Source: Procambarus clarkii (Eukaryota > Arthropoda > Malacostraca > Decapoda > Cambaridae). From it: a stretch of 64,000 nt of DNA. The position numbers and the translations under genes were made by a program. The DNA lies in NCBI RefSeq assembly GCF_040958095.1, contig NC_091219.1:23604825-23668824 (forward strand), in the 5' to 3' direction. The notes beneath the pieces were generated by a model. The model was not told the origin of the DNA, did not search any database, and was given only the letters and a program-made list of their open reading frames with translations. Shown in pieces: positions 54,685-64,000 of the stretch; the stretch's first letter is position 1, and every line of letters begins with the position of its first letter.

Positions 54685-55095
54685 CTCCTTTCCCCACTTA
54701 CCCTCCCTTCTTCCGAATCTCCCCACTTTCTTCCCCTCAACCCCCTCCCTCTCCAACTTTTGCCCACTATCACCCCTCTTCTCTCCCCTGTCTCTTTCCT
54801 TCTTCACCTTCTCCCCCCCCTTCCTCTCCACTATTCTCCCTCCCCCCCTCTCCAACCTTTTCCCTCACCATTTCCCCTCTTCCCCAACTTCTTCCCTATC
54901 CACCCTCTCTCATCTCTCTTCAAACACCCCATCTTCTCCTTTCCTCTCGTAAAACATCCCCCATGTATTTCCCTTCTTTTTCCTTCTCTCCTTATCTCTG
55001 TCTATCTTCCTGTCTCTTTTTTTTTGCCCTGGTTGACCCATTCTCTCTCTCTAGACTTTTCTCTGTCTGTTTCTGTCCCTGTCTCTGACTGACTG
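54685..55095 (+). repeat. Pyrimidine-rich tract (CT-rich)
   Basis: About 400 bp almost free of purines (CTTCTCCCC, CTCTCTC), starting about 95 bp after RFT1 exon 5. Ser/Pro-rich frames across it are artefacts. It could fold as triplex or influence splicing. Confidence 0.9.
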
Positions 55096-55256
55096 ACTGC
55101 CTTTCTCTTATAAAAATAATAATATAGTTCCTATTAGTATGGAGGTTGTCAGCTGGTGGGAGCAGCCTAGCAGTGTGAATTATTTAAAAAATAATAGTTT
55201 TCCATTGGTTTTGGGAAAGGGGTAGGGCTTTTTCAATTGTGGAGACTTTGTTTTAA

Positions 55257-56267
55257 CACTTTCGCGCCCTGGGCATGCGCGCTGCCAACTTAGAGGTCAC
55301 GCCCCCGGCATGCGGGCGATTGTGCAGGCGAGCGTGTGGCAACACCGAAATATGTATACTCTTTTAATTTTTTTCACCTTAATTCTCATGCTACATCGTT
55401 TGCTTAGGTATCATTGTATTCGCAATAGAATTCCCTACAGGTGTAGATGCATATAATGTCCAAAAGCCCGGCGTGACTCCCCCGCAGCAAAGCCTAAAGT
55501 CTGCAAAAGTTTCCCGTGAACACACAAAATCCATAAAATGTGTATGCTCGTTTCAGTTTTCTCACCTTAATTCTCATGCTACGTCATTTATTTTGGTATC
55601 ATTGTGTTCGCAATTAAATTTCCTGCAGATGTATATGCATATAATGTCCAAAAGCCTGGCATGACTCCCAGCAGCAAAGCCTAAAGTTACCCATGAACAA
55701 GCACCAATTTCACACCAGCTTAATTTATATACTCGTTCAGTTTGATAACATCAATTTTCGTGTTATGTCTTTCATTTTGGTATCAAATTGTTCGCAATAT
55801 AAAGGTGCATATTTTAAAACTATTCCCATACTAATAGAGCAATAACTGGAATTTTAACAAATATTTTAATTTAGGACGCTCATCATCACAAAATTATTTA
55901 TATCTTTCCAGTGTTCTGACATAAATTTTCGTGTTACATCTTTCATTTTGGTATCAAATTGTTCGCAATCTAAAGGCGCGCATTTTAAAACTAGTGGCAT
56001 AATAATAGCACAATAAATAGAATTTTAACAAATATTTTAAAAATTTTACCAAAAACGTATTTATAATCTTTTAAGTGTTCTGACATCAAGTTTCATTTTG
56101 ATATCAAATTGTGCGCACTCTAAAGGCGCTCATTTTGAAACTATCCTAAAGTCAATCGGATAATAAATGAATTTTATAGAAATATTTTTTTATCGGACGC
56201 CAGCACAGTCCGATGCTCGGACTAAAAAAAAATCGGACGCCAGGGACGTTTGAAGAGTGTGATAGTG
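55257..56267. mobile_element. TTAA-flanked non-autonomous element with internal tandem repeats
   Basis: TTAA at 55253-55256 and at 56268-56271 flanks it. The ends CACTTTCGCGCCC and (reversed) CACTATCACACTC are partial inverted repeats. The interior has about five degenerate units (about 150-190 bp) with TCTCATGCTACATCG / TTTCGTGTTATGTCT and GGTATCA..TTCGCAAT. TTAA target choice points to the piggyBac superfamily; no transposase is encoded. Confidence 0.5.
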
Positions 56268-56271
56268 TTAA

Positions 56272-57170
56272 CTTGCAAGTTTTTGCTCTTTATGGCCAGA
56301 GTATGATTAATAAAATATTTGTAGTAGTTCTTGCTATATCAGTGCACAATGTGTTAAGATATTATAATAAAAAATAGATCTCTCCTCAACCCCCCCCCCC
56401 CTCAGAAAAATAAAAAACATATAATAGTTTCCCATTGGCTTTGAGAAAGCCTGTGAAGCTATGGAAGGATTATCTATTTTATGTTGCTATGGGCAAAGTA
56501 TATGAATATAAAATTTCAGTTCATTTTCCTGAGATCAGTGCATAATTTTCATATTGTTATAAGAAAAAAAAGTTAGTTTTGAACTGTTATTTTTTTTAAT
56601 ACAGTATTTAGTCAGGCAGTGCAAAAAGCAGTTAAGGGGATCAGTATGTGAACATGGCATGTTGTTCCCTATTGAATTCTGGTGACCCTGATCAGCCTAT
56701 GTCCGTCCCATACCTCAGACCATTTGCCCTGCAAAGATGGATGAGGTTAGCCTAAGCAGCTGGCCTCCAACCTTGTACTGACAGACAAACAGACATTCTC
56801 TCTCTCATCAATATAAATTAGCTCTCTGTTCTATACTTGTACTTCCTTTGTCATTGTAAATGAGGTTCACCAGATATATTAATTGTAGTTCCTTGTGTCA
56901 TTCTTTCATATCCTCAATCTGAATTGAATCAAAATAAACATATATTTTTACTTTGCTGTTGTGTTCACTGAGGTGACTCATTAGTTGTGGCCTAAACCTC
57001 TATTCTCTGTCATGCTCAGTAGGTTCATTCTCCTTACAACATCTGTGATAAAATCCTGTCTTGGTTCCTAAGAACCAAGGTGAAGTTCATCAACACCTCC
57101 AATTCAGCATCCCTAAACACAAAGTGGACTATCTCCGGGGCAGTCAACTGGATGCTCTGGAGACTACCTA
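56272..57170. other. RFT1: RFT1 intron 5, nothing recognised
   Basis: AT-rich intronic DNA with a C run near 56391. No gene or named repeat. Confidence 0.45.
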
Positions 57171-57227
57171 GACTACTGAAGACAGGCAAAATGAACCTGT
57201 AAAGCCCACTGCCTGACATGCGTGAAC

Positions 57228-57727
57228 TTCATCAGGAGGGTCAAATATGAGCCACACGAGCAGCGCAGACCTTACAAGACTCTGGGTCAGAGGTGTCTTT
57301 GACCCAACAAGTGGCATGGAGGAGGCATAATAATTGGTTGTCACCCATTGTAAGGATGAACAACTCTCAATATGCACAAGGTGAGAATGGGCTCAGAGGG
57401 AATATCCATTGGCCACACTGAACCCATAAGGAATTTCCAGGGCCTGAAGGGTAAACTAAACAGGACATTCAGGCACTGGGGATGCTATGCTGGACTTAAA
57501 AGTTAGCCAACACAGCCTGGGCTACATGGATGTGAATGCCGACCTTGGCACACTGTATGAACAAGCACACAAGCCAACAAGCTGGTGTGGCCCACTAGCC
57601 ATTGCTCCTTCCTGACCCAGGTCAAGACAACTATACTCAGAACTTCATCAGGAGGGTCAGATATGAGCCACACGAGCAGCGCAGACCTTACAAGACTCTG
57701 GGTCAGAGGTGTCTTTGACCCAACAAG
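57228..57727 (+). repeat. Direct duplication, 86-bp copies about 414 bp apart
   Basis: 57228-57312 and 57642-57727 are nearly identical (one clear substitution), starting ACTTCATCAGGAGGGTCA and ending TGTCTTTGACCCAACAAG. Either a recent local duplication or repeated units of one element. Confidence 0.92.
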
Positions 57728-58435
57728 ACAACTATACTCTTAACTCACCCAAGGCAAGGGCCACCCCAAGCAGGATGGACCACTAAGAGAGCAAACTCTC
57801 AAACACACCAGAAAAGAGAGAATTGTCAGTGCAAGGGTAGTGCTAGAGAGCTCTCAGGGTAGGTAGCCCTGAACACTTACAGCTCCAATCACTCTAAAAG
57901 GTCAAGCCTACACTACACCAAGAATATACCAACCAAGCTACACAGGACACAGTTCAAAAAGGCACTTAGCTGAAAGGCACTGGGGCCAGCCACTGTTTAC
58001 AGACAATCCAGAAGCCTTACTGCAGACATGTTGTACACACTGCATCAGCAAAAGAACTGACTGTTCTATCTAGTGTGCAGTGTGAGCCCCAGCCCACCCT
58101 CCCCAAACAAGTGGGAGAGAGGTGGGGGTGAACAAGACGATGCTTGTTTTCAGAGATTCAATAATTTGTTAACATTGTTAGCGGAATTCATTCGGCAGGT
58201 TTGTGAGGCTTCGGTCTCTTTTGAACCCAGCAGTGGTCTTTATCAGTTTGCTGACTTTCGGGATGCCTTTCTCAGTGAGGTGGAGGAGTGTCACCTGCTC
58301 ACTGCTCCTGAGAGGGGGGGGGGGCTGGTTCTGGTTTTGATCCCCGGTAGGCCAAACTGAACAACATGGCTGATGTGATCCAGTAGTTGGGAGCTATCTC
58401 TTTGACATACTTTCAGGGAGCCACAAGGGGCTACA
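57400..58435 (+). repeat. Repeat family R2, copy 2
   Basis: Shares CTCTCAAACACACCAGAAAA, TTTTGAACCCAGCAGTGGTC and GTGTCACCTGCTCACTGC with 34380..35190, in the same orientation; the end part is like the DIRS terminal repeat (GATCCCCGGTAGGCC). Confidence 0.5.
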
Positions 58436-58444
58436 ATTTTCTAT

Positions 58445-59660
58445 CTGTTGAAGATTCTAGGTGTTAATGACCTGATGGCTCGGTCTCTGACCAGGTTGCT
58501 GGTCGATCCACCACCAGGCTGTTTGATGTGACTGCTCGCAACCTTATGTATGAATCACAGCCTGGTTTATTAGCTGTCCTTTGAAGGTGCTTGTCGAGTT
58601 CTGTTTTGAACACTGCAAGAAGTCGGCCAGTTATGTCATGTATGTTTGGGAAAAGTGTGTTGAAAATGTCTTCGGTCTTTGATGTTAAGTTCTCTCTTAA
58701 CATTCCTATTGCACCTCTGCTCTTCATTGGGGCTATTTTGCACATCCTGCCATGTCTCCTGGTCTCGTGTGTTCTTATTTCTGAGTGCAGATTTAGAACT
58801 AGCCCTTCTAATATTTTCCAAGTGTAGGTTATTACACAGACGCCACACAGAAAAACATTTTGGATTTGTCTTTGCATGTCCTGTTGTACAAACTTCATAA
58901 TTTCTTTTTGCTTTCCTTATTTTTAACATTTCTAACTTGTTTGACAAATTATTGTTCTAGATTGACTTCCCCATTATTAATCCTTTTATACAAAGCTTTC
59001 TATTTATATATAAGGTTCTTTAGACCCATAGTTATCCATTTGGGATCATTATTATTTGATCTAATCAATTTATATAATATACTATGTCCCTGGGCTTTGC
59101 TAAGAATATTTATAAATATTTTAAGCTATGTTTTAAATCTACATCGCAGTCCCTTGTTACGCCACACATTGCCAGGTTCACATCGCTTTCCAAGACCAGC
59201 CCACCTACCATGTTTACATGGTTAGGGCTGTCAAATCTATTCTTTCCAAGAAATTTCTTAGTCCATTAAATTCAGCTTTTTGGAGATCTGGCACCTTAAC
59301 AGAATTTTCTCTTGCATTCTATTCCATTCTATGCGCATTCTATTCCATTCTATGCTAAATCTGATTTTCTTGTGATTACTGTTCTCTAACTTACTCCCTA
59401 TTTTGATATTATTTATTAGTGTTAGCTAACACTAAGTCTAAAAATTATTTTCCCATGTCAGCTTCTTAATGTGTTACTAAGGAAGTAATCAACTAATTCT
59501 AAAAAATTCATCTATGTCAGTATTCGCTGCTTTATTAATCCAATTTATTTTACTAAAATTAAACTCGCCCATAACACAATCACTGTTTGGCCTAGATGGT
59601 CTTGATATGAGAAACCATAAAGTGAGCCTTATCCATCAATTCTATATTTATAATTTGATG
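58445..59660 (-). mobile_element. CR1-like LINE, endonuclease linker and C-terminal parts, antisense
   Basis: The minus strand reads RGAIGMLRENLTSKTEDIFN and FKTELDKHLQRTANKPGC (C-terminal part, 58464-58850). Further upstream is decayed text of the endonuclease-to-RT linker (NDPKWITMGLKNLIYK-like, about 58980-59080; RNFLERIDLTALTM near 59240). The order suggests an internal deletion joining the two parts. Dead. Confidence 0.5.
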
Positions 59661-59992
59661 AAGAATACCAAACTAGTTGCTTCTATCTTACTGCATCACT
59701 GCCCATTGGTTGTTATATGTATCATCATCATCATCATCATCAATGTTACTGTGTATGCCACTCTTATAGAGTTGGATTATCTATTTCTTTAGCCCCATCA
59801 ACACTTTAAATCCTCATTTACTATTTACAATACACTAATACTATTTTCCACACACACACACCTCTTTACTGTACTTCAAATTCTCCATAGACAACTTTGC
59901 ACAGTATCATCCTCATTGGTTATGATATGGCCACTGTGCCAAGCACATACATATTCATATAATTTTGTTACTATAAACAGAATAAATTTTTA
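59661..59992. other. RFT1: RFT1 intron 5, nothing recognised
   Basis: Includes a short ATC microsatellite near 59720; otherwise featureless. Confidence 0.45.
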
Positions 59993-60366
59993 CTTCTCTG
60001 TGGCGAGCCCTTCGGCTCTCTGGAGCTATTGGACTGATATACGCTATATTAGTCTGGGGCTTCAGTTATTGGAGTTCTGCCTACTGGGGACCTTGAGCCA
60101 GAACTTGGCCCCCCCTCAGAGAGATGCAGGGAGCAATGGCCTAAGGAACCCCCCCCTTGTATTTGTGTGTATTCCATGTCTGCCATCGACTGGGGTTAGG
60201 CACCCAGAATGGTTGGCATTCCAAAACAAACCCCACTTGGTAGAAAATTGCAAACCCAAGGCCAAACAGAGAAACAGAACTCCTCCAAAAGAAAACAAGG
60301 AAATACCTGTAAGCAAACGTCATCTACTGCTGCCGTGCTATTTGTCCGTAGAGTTTCTCACCCCTC
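59993..60366 (-). repeat. DIRS terminal-repeat unit, solo partial copy (antisense)
   Basis: Core in reverse (GGCGAGCCCTTCGGCTCTCT, GCCATCGACTGGGGTTAGGC, CACCCAGAATGG). Both terminal borders are missing or eroded. Confidence 0.68.
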
Positions 60367-60371
60367 TATAG

Positions 60372-60590
60372 TGCGACTATAAGAAATATTGCTGGAACAA
60401 CCGTGGACATCTTCAAGAGAAAACTGGATTGTTTTCTAAAACCAACTGGGCTGTGATGGGTATGTGGGCCTGCGGGCCGCTCCAAGCAACAGCCTGGTGA
60501 ACCAAGCTCTCACAAGTCAAGCCTGGTCTTGGGCCAGGCTTGGGGAGTAGAAGAATTCCCAGAACCCCATCAAGCAGTATCAAACAGAGT
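60372..60590 (+). mobile_element. LINE C-terminus/3' UTR fragment
   Basis: Reads TTVDIFKRKLDCFLKPTGL then stop, followed by GGTATGTGGGCCTGCGGGCC. Same segment as 24014..24165. Confidence 0.65.
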
Positions 60591-60628
60591 TCCCCCCCCC
60601 CCCTTGGGAGGGAAAGTGAGGATCCCCA

Positions 60629-60881
60629 GGGGCCAGATTCACGAAAGCAAGCACTTACGAACGTGTACATCTTTCCTCAATCTTTGACGGCTTTGGTTAC
60701 ATTTATTAAACAGTTTACCAGCATGAAAACTTGCTAATCAACTGTTGTTATTGTTATAAACAGCCTCCTGATGCTTCGGAGCTCATTAACTGTTTAACAA
60801 TTGCAAACAAAGCCGCCAAAGATTGAGAAAAGATGTAAAGGTTCGTAACTGCTTGCGTAACTGCTTCGTGAATCTGACCCC
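60629..60881. mobile_element. MITE, complete copy (253 bp)
   Basis: The left end GGGGCCAGATTCACGAA continues into GCAAGCACTTACGAACGTGT; the right end is its inverse, finishing TTCGTGAATCTGACCCC. Terminal inverted repeats are about 65-70 bp. No coding capacity. The superfamily cannot be set, as the target duplication is unclear. Confidence 0.82.
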
Positions 60882-60889
60882 AGACCTCT

Positions 60890-61500
60890 GCGCCAGCTGC
60901 CCACTCTTCAGTTCGTAGACTGAAGTGCTCTGGGGCGGTTGTCAACTTTGGTTTCAGTTTTCTGTTGGGTCTTGTGCCCTTGTGGTGGTTCCTGCTGTTT
61001 GTAGGGTGGTGGCCAGGAGTAATGTAGTGTACTGGGGCTGCATACACTTAGGGGCTGCCTTTCCTAAGCACCCTGTATGATTCCACCGAGTCCGAGTACA
61101 ACTCGAGACTTCGAGTTGTCCTGGAGGCATTGACAGAGTACAGAGGATATGGAGGCGTTGACTGCTGCGCCTTCCTCTGGGGCACTGGCCTCGGCGGCGA
61201 GGTCGTTAGTGAAGCTGTTTGCGCCGATACTCCGGGAGGCAGTTTCTCTGTTCTTTGCTTCTCACCTCGTGTGTCGTCAAGCCATCCTCGCTCTCTCCTT
61301 GGAATCTGCTTTGGCCTTGGCTCTTAGATTTTCGTTGCCTTTTTGTTTGTTGTTGTTTGCAGAAGGGGCTGTGACTCAGTTTTTGCAGGTGGCCTCGCAT
61401 GTATTACCCTTGGGTTCTAGGGTTCTCTTTCCTGGGGGGCCCTTCAGAATTTTACTTCTGTATGTGTTCATGATGCTCAGCATTTACCCCCGCCCTTGGG
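60890..61500 (+). mobile_element. DIRS1-like Gag C-terminal fragment E1
   Basis: Encodes LRVVLEALTEY in one frame and MEALTAAPSSGALASAARSL then KLFAPILREAVSLFFASHLV in another; matches the C-terminal Gag part of element B and of E2. The left part is noncoding. Confidence 0.6.
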
Positions 61501-63490
61501 GCAAGCTGGGGTTTCATGGCCTTTGTTTGGCTCTAGATAGGGAGTGTTGTTGTTGCTGGTTTGGGCGCAAGGTGCTGTACAGCACTCATACCTAGTGGTG
61601 GCCATGTTTCCTGTTCCTCCTGTTGTTGTTGTGCTTTTGCAGGGTTTTTCTTTTATTTTTGTTTCTTGCATAGAGGAGGTCTGCCTGGTTTGACTATCAA
61701 TCTTTCTTGGATATTTTGGGTGGTCCTCCTCTCTAGGCCCCTGTAATTGTACACTTCACAGGGGTTCAGTTTTGCCTAGTTCCCTCTTTGTTGACATTCT
61801 CATTCGGGCTCAACCGGCTTTGCAACACTGTTGCCTAGGCTTCCCATAGGCAGTTCCCCTACGGGCTTTGGAAAACCCCGTCAGGGCTTGGCTGACTGAT
61901 GGATGCGTCATCCGAGTCCCATCTTGCCTTATGCGAGTTTGAGGGTTGTTCGTTGCCCTTGTTTCAGGGTGACGATTACCTGTTTTGCCTCCATCGTGCT
62001 GCCTGTTGAGTTGGTGACACCTTCGACCTGGAGTCCTGCATCATACTGTACTCCATTTTACCCATTCTTCATCGGATGTTCTTAGGGGGTCAGGTGGCAT
62101 ATATGTTGCACGTTAGATATAGGTTGTTGCAACGTGCTAGGTTGGTTGCCCGCTTGCATGCCTCGGGGCTGCCCCGTTTTGGTTTTAGTAACCCGGACCT
62201 GGGGGCATTGGTCACTTCGACCTTGGTTCAGTCCGCACCTTCAGGTCCTTCCCTGGTGGACGTGGTTTGCTCGGCTCCTCCATCCCCTCCATCTGCCCCT
62301 GGTTGGCTCCCAAACGTCAGTGGGTTTCGGAGTTGGGGCAGTGTTTAGATGGTGACGAGACTCAGAAAGTTCCGGGGCCTGCCCCATTCGAGACGGAGGC
62401 ATTTGAGCCTGTTCCTCCTGCCGAGGCCTCTGGGGGCCACCCAGCAGACTCCTTCTTTGCTGCCTTTTCTTCAGGGGTGGAGGACATGGAGGACTGCTCT
62501 GCCCCGGGGCCTGGTTTGGAGACTTCCAGGGCTGGGGAGGAGTCGCCCTGGGAGTCTTAGAAGCCCTTTGATCCTGCTTGGATTTTGGTGCCCTTGCCAC
62601 AGGGTTTGTTGTTGCTGGGAGAGGGGTTTTCTTACCCTGTACGAATTTGATTTGGGGCTCCTCTTCGGGTTCGGTTCCGGGTTCCCTTGGGTTCCTCGCT
62701 TCCTCTTTCTGGAGGTTTTCTGCCTCTCACAACCCACTTAAGAAGGTTCGGGAAGCTATTGTTGCTTACCTCCTGTGAGACCCGGATTTTGCCTCCGTGA
62801 TGGATCCATCGTCGTTTGAATTCGGCTCTTCTTCCCTGTATTAAGTGTGTTATGAGGTTCCGGAGTCTTCCTTGCTGGCAGACTGCCTTTTCTTTTCTCA
62901 GAAAGCATGACACGGGTTTTGTTGAACCCACACGCTTGAATGGCAAGGGACTGCTACCGTTTTGCAGGTTTACTTGAGAGGCAATTCTCAGCACCTCTAT
63001 GCGTGCCTTTTTGCCCTTGTGCTTCCTCAGGATGTTGGCCTTCTTCAGCTGCACACGCAGGTTCCCACCCTTTCGGCTACTTTGGTAGCTGAGGATTTTT
63101 GTGCCCACAGGCATTTAGATGGTAATCCAAAAGCTCCGTCTTGAGCTTCTTTTCCCCTTCTCGAGTTGTCCTCAGACTGGCTTGGGGAGTACATGAAGGT
63201 GTTGACTGTCGGGCCTTCTTCTGGAGCACTGGCCTCGGCGACCAGGGCATCAGCTGCGTTGTTGAAGCTGTTTGCGTCGATACTCCGGGAGGCAGTGTCT
63301 CTGTTCTTTGCTTCTCACCTCGTGTGTCGCCAAGCAGTCCTCGCTCTCTCCTTGGAATCCACTTGGGGCCCTGGCTCTTAAATTTTCGTCTCCTTTTTGT
63401 CCGTTGTTGTTTGGGGAAGGGGCTGTGACTCAGCTTTGCAGACGACCTCGTCTAGTTGACGTCCTCTTTCAGATTTGTTGGTTCTCTGGT
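61501..63490 (+). mobile_element. DIRS1-like 5' region and Gag, fragment E2
   Basis: About 400 bp of leader, then ATG at 61899 giving MDASSESHLALCEFEGCSLP and DDYLFCLHRAAC (Cys/His-rich, possibly zinc-binding). A Pro/Ser-rich middle follows (FETEAFEPVPPAEASGG) and a C-terminal part (SGALASATRASAALLKLFAS). Stops and shifts occur from 62040 on. Ends abruptly at the LINE at 63491. RFT1 intron 5, sense. Confidence 0.65.
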
Positions 63491-64000
63491 AATTACCTAA
63501 GTGTAGTTACAGGATGAGAGCTATGCTCATGGTGTCCCGTCTTCCCAGCACTCTTTGTCATATAACGCTTTGAAACTACTGGCGGTCTTAGCCTCTACCA
63601 CCTTCTCACCTAACTTGTTCCAACCATCTACCACCCTGTTTGCGAAAGTGAATTTTCTTATATTTCTTTGGCATCTGTGTTTAGCTAGTTTAAATCTATG
63701 ACCTCTTGTTCTTAAAGTTCCAGGGCTCAAGAAATCTTCCCTATCGATTTTATCAATTCCTGTTACTATTTTGTATGTAGTGATCATATCACCTCTTTTT
63801 CTTCTGTCTTCTAGTTTTGGCATATTTAATGCCTCTAACCTCTCCTCGTAGCTCTTGCCCTTCAGTTCTGGGAGCCACTTAGTACATGTCTTTGCACCTT
63901 TTCCAGTTTGTTGATGTGCTTCTTAAGATATGGGCACCACACAACCGCTGCATATTCTAGCTTTGGCCTAACAAAAGTTCTGAACAATTTCTTTAGTATA
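63491..64000 (-). mobile_element. CR1-like LINE RT C-terminus, antisense, running off the window
   Basis: The minus-strand frame 63823-63527 reads EDRRKRGDMITTYKIVTGID, FKLAKHRCQRNIRKFTFANR and VVDGWNKLGEKVVEAKTASS: RT thumb and C-terminal domain. The 3' border is the same as at 174..305 and 26101. Relatively young: the frame is open over 98 codons. Confidence 0.82.

Noticed and set aside
54636-55092. Ser/Pro-rich frames of about 140-150 codons
   Set aside because: Translations of the CT-rich tract in RFT1 intron 5.
54592-64000. Further RFT1 exons
   Set aside because: I looked for the expected continuation after GVYQ (an NNLGSL-like segment and following helices) and found only repeats; the rest should lie to the right.

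Overview
The window reads as nuclear DNA of a decapod crustacean, most likely a crayfish. Intron-split animal genes sit in AT-rich sequence crowded with repeats that are typical of decapods: DIRS1-like tyrosine-recombinase retroelements, CR1/Jockey/I-like LINEs, tRNA-derived SINEs, and the palindromic repeat carrying GACGTTTCGGTCCGTCC. The species call is inference.

Three host genes can be read exon by exon with clean GT-AG boundaries. (1) The last three coding exons of a PHRF1/SCAF1-type gene lie on the + strand (639..9308); they encode the conserved C-terminal domain and the stop. (2) A complete TMA7 gene lies on the - strand (30674 down to 24898). It has four coding exons joining to a 64-residue protein, the usual family length. 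(3) The first five coding exons of RFT1 lie on the + strand (35371..54591). They encode the first 280 residues or so of a protein that is about 540 residues in other animals, and the rest lies past the right edge. PHRF1 and TMA7 converge; TMA7 and RFT1 diverge with about 4.7 kb between start codons. One further possible terminal exon (22574..22761) could not be assigned.

Most long open frames in the window belong to retroelements. The dominant family is a DIRS1-like element (Gag-like protein, reverse transcriptase, RNase H, tyrosine recombinase) with terminal repeats in opposite orientation at its two ends. Fragments lie at 1408..5590, 25165..26100 (-), 38275..43557 (the most complete, with both inverted terminal repeats), 44813..45829, 45830..48810, 50152..53820 and 60890..63490. 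All copies carry stops, frameshifts or lost catalytic residues. Every protein-coding DIRS fragment inside a host gene lies in the same orientation as that gene. The terminal-repeat unit also occurs alone, bounded by its own inverted ends of about 50 bp.

Region by region: 1-9.7 kb PHRF1 3' end with DIRS, SINE, MITE and piggyBac-like insertions; 9.7-24.8 kb gene-poor and AT-rich, with a possible LTR end, a perfect palindrome, an antisense LINE with a SINE insertion, and a foldback element; 24.8-30.8 kb TMA7, with a G-rich minisatellite and a second foldback in its introns; 31-35.3 kb LINE remnants between TMA7 and RFT1; 35.3-64 kb RFT1, whose introns 2 to 5 are filled with DIRS, LINE, SINE and MITE sequence. 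I found no CRISPR array, operon or other prokaryote-type feature, and no convincing new multi-gene system. The more unusual signals are the DIRS terminal-repeat unit with conserved splice-donor motifs, the long foldbacks, and the TTAA-flanked tandem-repeat element in RFT1 intron 5.
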